Shown in pieces: positions 35,301 to 47,300 of a stretch of DNA of 64,000 bases. Origin of the DNA: Siderastrea siderea (lineage: Eukaryota > Cnidaria > Anthozoa > Scleractinia > Rhizangiidae); assembly GCA_964030785.1 (NCBI GenBank), contig OZ034968.1, positions 67,394,399 to 67,458,398 on the forward strand. Direction: 5' to 3'. A program made the translations under genes and the position numbers. Positions within the stretch are counted from its first letter, which is position 1; each line of letters begins with the position of its first letter. A model generated the notes under the pieces. That model made no database searches, was not told the origin of the DNA, and saw nothing but the letters and a program-made list of their open reading frames with translations.

Positions 35301-38300
35301 CGGGGCGAAGAAAGAAATCCTGATTAGCCGTCTGGGTCGGATTTTGTCTGCGTTTGTGTAAGTGCTCGTTAACTGAATAGAGCCGTTAAAATTTAAGGCA
35401 CGGCTTAGAGACTGTTACTGTATATTAATAAGGGTCATATCTGATATTTGTATGATGGACTCCTGTGGCTTTACACCTGTTCATTTGTAATTCGCAGTAA
35501 AATTTGATCTTTGATCGTCTGTAAAGCGACTTTTTAATGCCGCGATCGTTGAATTTGGCTCGTCTACGGACTTGATAGGTTTTTCAGCCTCTTATGTTTA
35601 AATTTCTGACAATAAAGGATCTGAAATATTATCCGCAACGTGACGAGTTTCTTTGTTTGTAACGCCGGGCGTGGCTTATTGTCTTAAAAAGTCTGTTGCA
35701 GGATGTTGTGTTTCGCATCACGGAGTGTGATCTATAGACCCATTTCGTCAAGAAACTGAAGTTGTAGCTTCTTTAGAGCTACGTAACTTGTAATAGATGG
35801 CTGAACTCGGCTTCAGTCAAATGTGTGAATAACTCCTCTTGAAACTGCGAGTTTGGTGTCTAGGAGCTTGATATGTTTCCTCCTGTTGCGGTCAGCAATT
35901 CTATTGACGGCAGCCGTTGGCGCGCACCGCATGTCTCCAAGTGATGATGACAGATACCCGCCATCGGGTCATAGACCGACCAATCAAAATACTCCGTCAC
36001 CAGAGTGCCGGGCTTCAGAAATGCAGTATGAAAGCAGGGCAGTCTCTCTTTTCGCTCTTTTCGCTCTTCGCTCACTCTCCCGCCCACGCTACTCGCGGCT
36101 CGTGGCTCGCGGCTCGAATATCGCACTCGCTTTCTCGCCGCTCCTCCGGCAGGGAATCATTTTAGAGCAAAAGAGAGACTGCTCGCAGTCTATGATCGAA
36201 GCCACTTTGTAGACACACTCGAAATGAGCGGGAACTGCTACGCAATCGATCGCGTGTCAAAACATCGGGGCCATGTTATGTCACTGGCTATTTTCATCGT
36301 TGTTGACAGATGACTGTCAATACATGATTAGAGAAAATTAATGCCACAAATCTTTTTTCGTCCATGACTTTGCGTAGAAACAATCTTTTTGTCTGAAACT
36401 TTTTGTAAAAGAGAGGTTTGAATAATATCTATCTGAAAATGACAGAAGTGTATTTTTCGAAAACATGGTCAATTTTGGGGTACCATGATACCTTAAAGCT
36501 CCTCTATGTGTAAACAGGGTTGACCATGGTTTTTCCTCACTCTTTTGCTTGGAAGGGGAATATAAGGGTGACTCTGAATGCCTCCAGTTTTCTCAGTGTT
36601 ACTTAACAATACAGAACAGAAGGACATTACCTAATCCCACTTAAATAGACTATTAATCATCACTCAAGCAATATGTAGTGTAATATACCAACCCCCTCTA
36701 TCAGAGCTCTACATGAATGACTCAAGAAGATTCTGTCACACCATGACGGGCATCTAGAAAGTAAAATAGCAGTATGTACAGCTACTAAAAAGTAATTCAA
36801 CAATGACATTGCTCACACAAAACACAATAAGGGACTGTTCGTTATTTATGGCTAAGGGGGGGTCGGTGATTTTCAACCAATTCAGGCATATGAAAAATTT
36901 ACCCCTCCCCGAAAGTGGGTATTTTAAAAAATTAGCCCCCCGTTTATGTGACAGGTTCAAAATTTTACCCCCCCCCCCTCCCCTCCCCTTAGGATGCGAC
37001 GTGCTTCTGGTTGCGAAATTGCGTAAAACACGTGTTCTGGCCGCGTGCCGATAGACCAAAATCCAGTGCAAGGTCATTTGTGATCGTACGCGTAGGCTAC
37101 GTACAGTATGGAAGCACTCAGCAAGGAAAGTAACTTTGCAGCAACGGTATTAACGTGGGCCCAGAGAAGATCCGATTTAAGAGAGAAATCAATGGTAGGA
37201 AAGTTTGTAAGAAGTTCATTGCAAGGCTTGAACCACGAGGATGTACTTCTGAGAAAATGACTCCTACATGGCGTTGGCAAGCTGGAACAATCTCTAGTTT
37301 TGCTGTTTGAGGATGGCTATATATGTACGCACTACAATACTGTAAACTACAACTGGCCCCGGCAAATGACACGTGTGTGGATTTTGCTAATATTAAATAT
37401 TAGATTGCATGCATTTAAAAGGGATTTAATAAGTTATATATTGGAACATTTAAATAACGCTACTCCACATCACGTTTTCTTGGCTTTTCAAGGTAAGACC
37501 AGGTTCTTTGGAAATAGAATTCTCGAAACAGAGATCAACTTTTTAAATGTCTGCAAAACGGCTACACAAGTGTTGAAACAACAATTTCTAAAAGTGTACC
37601 CCCCTTATTTCTACTGCATTTTAAAAAACACCCCCCACTTTTTCATTGATTTTGAAAATTTTACCCCCCCACTCTAAACACCGGCCCCCCCTTAGGCATA
37701 AATAACGAACAGTCCCTAACAACACCAACAACAACAGCAGCAAGAACAGCAATGACCAGCCACAAGAACGAAATGAATTTGAAAATTTGAAATACCTTGA
37801 ATCAGAGTATGCTGTGGTGTCTTTGACATTTTCACTGAATGGATAGCTGTAAAAAGTACAAAGGATGATCGATCGATCAGTTGATCAATCAATCGATTGT
37901 TCGAACAATCAATCATCAAATCAAATCAATACTAGCCAGCCAAAGAGCCCACCAGACTCTGTCTGTCTGTCCCTAATTAAATTAAGTTCCCTTACAGGAA
38001 ATGAATGGAAATGGATTGGGAAATATTATAAAATGAAAGATGAAATTCAAACAAACTACATGTGTCCTTAAAGACATCAAACGTTCCATTGCACCTAGTT
38101 AATGCTTCTTTCCAAACCTTAATTAATTATTATTCACTCAGAGAATGATGAAAAGCAAGATTTGTAATACAGACTAAATTTAGAGCTAAGTTTACGGTGC
38201 ACCTTGTCGAATTCTACAGGTTAGAGTTACAAGGGATGCCAAAACAACAAAATTAATTACAAAAACCACACACAATTTTATACCTGGGAATAAATGAAAT

Positions 38301-41300
38301 ATCAAACTCAAACAATCTATCCTTGAAGACATCAAACTCTCTGTTGTACTTAGAAAACTTCTTTCCATTATGGTTCCTAAATATGCTTTCATCGTGAAAC
38401 TTGAAAATTCGAGGCTCTAATGTAAGAAAAACCTGTAAAGAAAAAACAAAATGCCATTTTAAAATTTTGATTTTTGTATTATTTGGCAACATATACTTCA
38501 AAATACACCTATCACAGAAACAAGACATACATAAATATTGCTAGTGCCCAAGGATTAATGAATTGGATATTCAATTTTAAGGCTGAGAGTGTGTGCCTGG
38601 CTATTGTCCTGGAGTTGTTGGTCGTATTCTACAAGCTCAGTACAAATGTAAACTGCGATTATCGCGTAAAGCCCTTGGTTGATCTGTTAGCACTTGAAAC
38701 ATGACAAAATACAGAAGAAATAGTGAAGAAGGGGGGGGGGGGGGAAGTCTACCCTCTGCTAGTTGGTGCATGTTACAGAAGTAACTTAGTAATAAGTAAT
38801 GCACCAAGGCAATGATTCATTAGCTACATGTATCAGGGTCCATCAAACCCAAGAATTTGCAAAGAAGTAGATCCAGCTGAGTTTAACTTACATGTACTTA
38901 TTACTTTAATGTCAGTTCAAAATCAAATTATATAGGAGTAGAAAACTGCCACTCTGGGACTATACAGTATACCCCAATCAAGAAGAGTAAACAATACCTT
39001 GTCTGCCTTTTTTCTGTCTCTAAAAATTATCTTTGATGTACTACTCTCCCCATCCTTTCTGACATGCTGTTGTGGTAGACCAGCACAGAGAGACTGAAAA
39101 CAACACCAGAGAATTATTAGCTGCAAGCATGATTAAAGGGGTCTGTAATTACAATACTGTACACTATAGAAAGCTGCACACTACCAGTGCTGGAAATAAT
39201 TTTTCTTACTTAGCAGGACATGTGTCCTTTCAAGTCTTCATTTTGGTCGGTCATATTACAAATTTGGTCGGACACTAATTAGCATAATGTAATTTGCATA
39301 CAAAAAAAAGAAAATTGTGCGAATCTGAATTACCTGATTTACAACGTAATTTACACTAGCAGTTGAACACTTCTCTTAAACACTATAATCTGTTTACCTA
39401 TTCGACACAAAATGTCAACATTTATTTTACAGTCATTATTGTTCAGATGATACTAATAATGACTTCTGATAACAAGCCTTAATCCTAACGTACCAAGAAA
39501 CGTTGAGAAGATAAGACTAATACTTGCAAACGAACTAAGTACCAAGAACGATTAATACGACAACATTAATACAAGAGATGGGAACGTACTACGATATGGA
39601 GAAACGTTGAGACGAGATTAATACCATAAGAACGGATTAACGTACGGAGAAACGTCAAAAAGACAAGACTAATATGGCACGAACAAATTCACATACGCAA
39701 AAAAAGTTTGGGAAGACAAGATTAATGCGTTATAAGAAAACCAACGTATGGAGAAGCTTTGAAAAGACAACACTACTGTACGAACTAACGCACAGAGAAA
39801 CGTTGAGAAAGTAGAGCTGTATTAAATAGGCAACTAATTTATCACATTTCACAGGTAACAAAGAACTTTGCCTTCAAAATTGTAGTAGCTTTCTCGTGTT
39901 CGGACATCATGTCCGACCATAATGGTGAAATTGGTCGGACAATTTCGAAATTTGGTCGGACAATGTCCGATGACCGACTGTTATTTCCAGCACTGCACTA
40001 CAGTTGGACATCAGGTAGTTATACACCAAACTTTTCCCACATTCAACAAAAACCTAACTGTGGGTGAACATAATTACTTAATAAGTACCTGCAGAGCTGT
40101 TTCTCTTAACAAGACCAATGAACAGATGTTGATTGTCGTGCAATGCACATGTACTGACATGAACTGATGTCTGACCAAGTTTTTGTTTTGTTTAACCTAA
40201 ATGGAGACTTCCTTTCAATACAGGGAAACATTATTGATTGGCTGTCCTGAACACCACAGTTCAAGAAAGACAATAAAAATATTGCCTTCTCCTTCTGTTC
40301 GTGTTCAAAAGAAGAAAATACCATAAAGAGTACAAAATAAAATACCGTAAAGAGTTCAAACATAATACCTCTACAACCCTTTTGTTGTCAAGTCTAAAGT
40401 TGAAGTCACCAAATAAAATATGAGGAACCACAGCAATGGAGCTCTGAAGTAATCTGACAAAAGTTAAAATACTGAATAAATATTTATCCCACTATAATAA
40501 TTATAATAATTATTGTAGATACACCAGGAAAATAATTCTTTCTTTAACTCACATTCACTAGTTGGTCAGGTTGTGATTTCTAACTAAAACTGTAGGGTTT
40601 TCTGTGGTTTATACATGTAGATGGAAAGCAAAATCTACTAGCCATACCTGAGTTTATGCTAGTCTTTGGCTAGCTGACTAATATTAAGGACAGTGCATCC
40701 TAATACAGAGGTATTTTGCAAAGGTCACAACTGTGGGGAAAAAGCAGATCTTAGCAAGACGTATTGGAATCTAAACAGAAAAATGTGGGTAACCATGCAT
40801 TTTTGAGAGATAACTAAGCAACCACAATTCTCAAAAAGCTTTAAAATACAAAGAATGTGTGGCATTTTTATTTCTAAATTGAAGCTTAATTATCTCTAAA
40901 AAAAAAGTGTGGTCAGCCCCAATGTTCTTTTTGGATTCCGATAGCTAAGATCTGCTTTTTCCGAAGTCATAAACCACACAAAAACACTACTGTGTTAGAA
41001 GGAAAATTCATTAAGAAACCTGAATATCTCGGACCAGACCTGAGATGCACAGAACGTATACGCAGTAACAAGAGGAGGCACCATCCTTAATATTGAGCCC
41101 TGGTTGGACATTGAAGGTTAAACTGCATGATCATCACCTTACCTGTCTAACACATAATCAAGAGCCCTCTTGCGATTCTTTGTGTACTCCGAAGGGGTCT
41201 GAAAAAGAATCACCATTATTCACCCTGATCTACACACCCATAACAAACTTGTTTTGTGAGTAAATTGAACCTACTGAAGCTACTTATTGTAGCTGGACAG

Positions 41301-44300
41301 GTGTTACAGGACCAGTTGTGGGTTCAGCAACCCTTAATAAAAGCTCTGCTACAGTAAGTACTAAAGGCTTAGGAATTTATATTTTGTTCACTCACCATTT
41401 CAATGGAGACCAAGTTTGAAGCATCATGGAAGAGGTGAATATTCAGTAAATCAAACACACTGCAGCACAAAATATAATGTAAGCAGGTTACAAATCATAT
41501 CTACAATAATTTTTGCAAAGTTGCAAGGATACATTAGTTTCTTAAAAAGTTTCACGTGTAGTGCTTCTAAACTCTGGAATGAAAAAAAGCCACTGAAAAG
41601 TCACCATTTGACCCTTCATGTACACATACATGTACTGTATTTCAGGCTTGTACAAATAAACATGTAATTTGTGAGAGAGATTTAAACTGCCTGTGGGGAG
41701 CTTAAAACATCCTTCATGACCTTGCAAGTTAACATTGATCAAACTTTAACATGGCACGTTTTGTTGACATGGCACTGTTTTGCAGATATGTTTCCAATAG
41801 GTTATATTTATTTATTAATAAAAAATAAACTGAAAAGGTATATAGTAAGAGTGGTTAAGCACATTTGTACTTATTGTTATTTGTAGTCTTTGTGGCAAAC
41901 AACCTACTTTGAGCACCAAAAGACATTCATGTAAGTTGCCAGCTGCCAAACTTTGAATGTTTCACCACAAAAGTTGTAACCTTTGATACCCAAGCAGATC
42001 ATGTTTTCTCATAATGTGGCCATGCTTAGATGAAAAAGACCATGTTATTTAGGAAGTGTGCAAAAACCTTGTCTTCACACTCCAGCATCCTTCCCGTGAC
42101 AAAGAATTTGTGAACATTTCAACAGAGTTATAATACTGTATGACTTTGGAGCAACATTTATGTCTTATCTCAGTATGCCTTAAAAGACAAATTTAAATTT
42201 GGGCAGCTAGATCTCTTACCACTTGTTTATTTTCCATCTTGTTCTTATGAAGCCCTTTCGTGACCATTTGAACTACAAAATTAAAAAAATATATATGTAT
42301 ACGTACAGTTTCAAGAGACATGATAACTTAAACCACCAAGTCAAACATAAATTTCTTAACCAAAGTTACTTGCAATGACTGACGTAGGGAAGCTGCTGTC
42401 AGCTTAAGTTAGAAAGAAGTTTGACTTATTGGGGAGCAGGGATGGTGCAGTGGTGAGAGCGCTCGCCTCCCACCAGTGTGGCCCGTGTTTGATTCCTGGA
42501 CCCGGCGTCATATGTGGGCTGAGTTTGTGTTGGTTCTCGACCCTGCTCTGGAGTTTTTTTTGGGGGGCCTCCGGTTTTCCTCCCTCAGCAAAAACCCACA
42601 GGCAGCTTATTCAAGCTGGCTGTTGGCTGTGCTCCAAGGTCATGCATGGACCGTACAGCGGCTGCCAGCAGCGCCTGTACATGCTTTCGGTCTGACCTTG
42701 TCGAGCTGTGTCCTTGCTGTACTTTGCTTGGGTGATTAGCGAAACAGTTATTATTATTATTATTATTATTGGGAGTTCAAGTAATAAAGATTCTACTGTG
42801 ACATGAGATTAGACTCAGATAGTACAAGTCTGAACTGGTAGCATGTAAGACTGCCATTGCACTGTACATGTACATTGAATTTTACAGTGCAGGTCAGAGA
42901 TAGCGAACATTGCAAAAACAGGTGCAGATGCATTTTTTCTGATGAGTCTAAAAATTTGTCTCACACACATTACTTTGCCTTTGTTATTAATACCAACTTT
43001 TTTGACATTTTAACTTAGACATGATTGTTTCATTTGGTTTTTTTTAATTATTAAAAAAACTGTTTTAGGGAGAAATATTATGTAAAAGAGATCATTCTGT
43101 TTAATTTACCTGTGGAAAAAAATCCAAAGGGAATTTTGCTTTCTCCAGGAAAGGTACATCTGTGAGGCCTCCTACACTAGTCTACAGAAATAAGACAATT
43201 GCTGGTACATTACAACGGGGGAGTAAAAACAAAAAAAACAAAAGGAAAAGACTTTTCATTAGTGCTTAATAAATGATTAAGAAAAAAAAATATTAAACTT
43301 AACATGTGGTTAGTTTTAGAACTTAAGAAAATGAATATTTACATGTATCAATCATATACTGGTTGCACACTGAAGCCATGGACATGTCATGAAGAAACAC
43401 GAACTAATAACGTATTAAACACGGAATATTTTGTCACTGAACATTTAATATATTACCGGTATTTAGAACTTTGAAGGTAAGGTAGGCAAATGTTTGCATC
43501 CATAACTGTCAACCACAAACAAGTTTGTTTTACAGTGGGTTAAATTCAGTGACATTCTATTAGGAATTGTAATCCTAGCCAGCTGAGTATGCAAAGTTTC
43601 ACTTAAACCTTGGTAACAAACAACTCACTTCACATGACAAAGTAGCCAAATTCAATGATTGATGACAAAACAAGTCACATTTGCTGCCAAAATAGGTCAA
43701 GTTTTTGGTAGTATGTGTCCATGCTCACCAATGCAATCGGTACTGGTACACGTATGGTACAGCTGTATATCACACAGTAGATTCTACTTTATCATTCCTC
43801 AAGGAAAACAAAAAGGAACTGGGAGACAACGACATCCCAAGTATGAGGCCTTGAGGCCTGGTCCCTGCCAACATGTGGTTTCCTTGGATAAGGAAATTTA
43901 CTCCATATTATCTCTCTCCAAACAGGTGTACATAAAATGGGTACTGGCAACATACCATAGTGCTTGAGATAACCCTGCGATGGACTACCATCCCATCCGG
44001 AGGGTAGAAGCAATACTCTCAGTTGCTTCATGGTACAGAAACAAGGTTAACCCTTTAAGCCCTGATATAAAGATGTATATTCTCCTTACAGTTCTCCATA
44101 CATTTCTTATGGAACTAGAGGGGAGAATTTGTCTTAATATCAAGACATCTTATCTTTAGTGATCACTTTCTTTATTCTCATCACTTGAATGTCTGAACAA
44201 GTATGATTATGTAAAGAGAAACTTCAGTTTTCGTCACTGCTAAGGGATTAAAGGGTTAAGCTCTGGCCATGTTGGTCATCTTGACCTTACTTTTACTCAA

Positions 44301-47300
44301 ACTGGCAGGTTTCTTAAAGCAAATTGCTGGGATAGCAACCTTGATCTACTCACCTCTATACCTTCAATTCTCTTGAATGTAGAATCTATATCATTATATT
44401 TAGATAAGAATTTAAGAAAGTAAAAATAAACAATGAGTTAGTACATGACTGTACATTTGCTTTAAATCTTTTTTGTTTAATAATTACAACAATGACATAG
44501 GACACTAGTACAAAGTGAACATGTAAGGTTTGAAGGTTAAATATAGTGTGCAGGATAACTAAGAAAGGCCATAAGTAAAGCACTTTTGGCAAATGAAATG
44601 AGTGTGAATGAATTATAATGAAAATACAGTTGAAGTTCTTGTAAGCAACCACCTCTGGAATTCAGAAAAGTGGTTACAACTAGAGCTGGTCGTTTACGAG
44701 AATGGGCTCTCATAAGCGACCACGTGATAAAACAATAGTGGGTGGTCGGTTACAAGCGCTTTTACAGTGTAGCAGCAAGCTTGGCATATGTTGTTGGATA
44801 CCAATAGTATTGTAGTAATAATATTAAATAATTTATTATTGCCTACCACAGAAGAGGTTCGCGTGCATATAAGTCAACGGACCAATAGCGCCTATGCTAT
44901 GTACTACTCTAAATTTGATCAATAAGTGAATGCTTTTATAGAAGTGTTGACTGAGTGGTTGCTTACAAGAACTTAAAAACAAAGGAAAAGACCAGTCGGT
45001 AATTCACAAAAGTGGTCGCGGTCGCTTACGGGAGCGGTCGCCTACGAGAGCTTTCAATTACAGAGTTAAAGTGACAATTCAAACAGGGTTTTACAATGCT
45101 GGTTGTTACTAGAACTGGTCGCTTATGAGAGTGGTCTCCAGGAGAGCTTCAACTGTATTTATTTACCATTTTAAGAAAATATATCTCCCATCTTGCCCTT
45201 TGGGGAAGATGCTCTTTATTGTACTAGCTCTTGGCCTTTCTTGCTTTGTCATGTGCTTAAGCTTTGTTATTTGGTTTGCAGACAGCTTGCCTTACAAGTT
45301 AAGGACGTTCGCGCGAAAAACTTCTACGACACAGATTTTTTTCGTAGTTTGGCTATGGTCAGGTAATTAGTCCATGGGCCAACTGGCTAAAAATGGCGGA
45401 TCGGTACCACCTGAGGTGGCAAAGGCTATCATATATCAAATTAAAGCTTATCATGAGTAGAATTAAGAAAATCATGATAGCCACTCTGTAGTGGTAGCTT
45501 AAGGCTGTCACATGACCTTGAATTGCGCAACAAACTGCATAATGAGCGTCAAGGAACTATTTCTTGCTCACCGCCAAATCTTGCTTTTATGCGACAACAG
45601 ACTTGTTCGTTCTTAATTAAAGACAAATAAAATTGAAAACCAAGGTATATAACAAGTTAACATTTCTTCAGATCAGGAGTTATTCTTTTGCGAAAATAAT
45701 ATTATGTTTTCGTAGGTGACATGGTACTGGGGTTCAAACAATTTCAGGAGATGCTAAGAAAACTATATTTCATATGAGGTAGAAACTGGAGAAAAGTAAT
45801 TGGCATTATCTATTAAGCAACGTTTTAATTTTATTAATCGAATCTTTAGGCTGGAATAATATTTGAACGAAAATGATTCAATTTATGCACCCTATGGTAA
45901 TGATCTAGCATGTTTCATTACTCAACTTTCCTCCCAATTTTCGGCAATAAAGAAAGGTAAAAAGGGCGTCCTCGTAACATAGTATGATTAACAGAATGTT
46001 GAAACACAAAACATGCCTCTTACATGCCTCTTACGCTTATAGTGTAGTTTTTGTTTGTTTTTAATGGTTGTGGTGGCATCCCCGAGAGGACTGGGTACTA
46101 AGGTAGACTGGGTACTAAGGTATAGCCGCCGTCTTGTTTCGGTGTTGACAGCTCAATTAGAAGTGGATTCTATTACACTAAGTTAAAACGGCTTTGGTGG
46201 AATGTCAGGTATGTCTGGGGGCTCAGCAATTCCAGAGAGGCGTGCCAGACGGGAAAAATATTGCTTAATTCATTGTAGCGACGATGATGGAGCGCTCGTG
46301 TGCCCGAATTCTGTAGAATTATGGAAAACACTAAGAGGGGCTGCAGAAATAAGGCGACATGAGGAGATTCTTGGAATAGCAGTTAATTCGCCAGAAGAGA
46401 TTCCTGAAGTCTATTATCATAGAAAATGTAGAAGCATTTTCACTATGAAAAAAGATCTCGACAGAATTCATGCTAATGAAAAAACGGAGAGTAGAAAAGA
46501 TACAGAATCAGTTGAGGGGGCATCTATAAGAGGAACGCCGAGTACTTCAAGGGTTTATGAAAAGGTATGCATATTTTGCAAAAAGAAAGACAAATACAAG
46601 TGCTACTTCAACAAGTGCCATTCTTCCTCCTGTTGTTGCGCAAGACTTAACCAGAGCATATCAAGCTGGTGAAACAGCATTTCAATACTTTAAGAATAGT
46701 CGCCTCGAACCTGACAAGCCATTGGTAAAGTTCCACGACACCCTCAAGGAGCAGAAGTTAAACACCTTCGCCAATATTACGAAAGCAAAAAGAGCTACAA
46801 AGAGCAAGATGGATGAAACGGTCCTTCGTGCAGACCGTAATCTCTTTGCGAGGATGATTATAACAGTTGAGAGTCGTCACTTCCATATGTAAGAGGTATT
46901 ACAGCCTTCTAGTGGCCTGCTACCATCTTCGTTGGCGACGAGCAACGGCCTACCACGCAAAACGAACAAGGTGCAGCTAGGCAGGGAGCTAGAGAAGCTG
47001 ATAGAACCAATGACACACATAACAGGCCCCTCTGTTTACCTGATTGATGGCATGGCCCTCGTTCAGAAGTTAAAGGTTAGCGACCACATGACTTTTGGAC
47101 AAATTGCAGACGCTACGCTGTCATGCGTTTTACAAGAGGGAAGAAACAGTAAATGCATAGACGTAGTTTTTGATGTGTACAACGAGATTTCTATTATAAA
47201 GTCTGCAGAGCGAGAACAGAGAGGAGAAGGAGAATCGGTGACATACAAGAATCTTACGGCCGGGCAAAAAATAAAACAGTTCAATACCTTTCTGCTAAAT

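Larger units (their letters stand above)
33707..36496. mobile_element. 2.8-kb TTAA-ended element in INPP5A intron
   Basis: Left end TTAAGGTATCAGGGTACCCC and right end GGGGTACCATGATACCTTAA are inverted repeats bounded by TTAA (33707-33710 and 36493-36496). Inside are two smaller elements of another family (34944-35222 and about 36028-36197). No transposase frame is recognised. Confidence 0.8.

Noticed and set aside
37861..37930. GATCGATCGATCAG / CAATCAATCG tract considered as a regulatory site
   Set aside because: A short simple-sequence stretch upstream of an INPP5A intron acceptor with no partner or known function.
42429..42739. Two plus-strand frames of 87-88 codons
   Set aside because: Entirely within a tRNA-derived SINE with an ATT tail.
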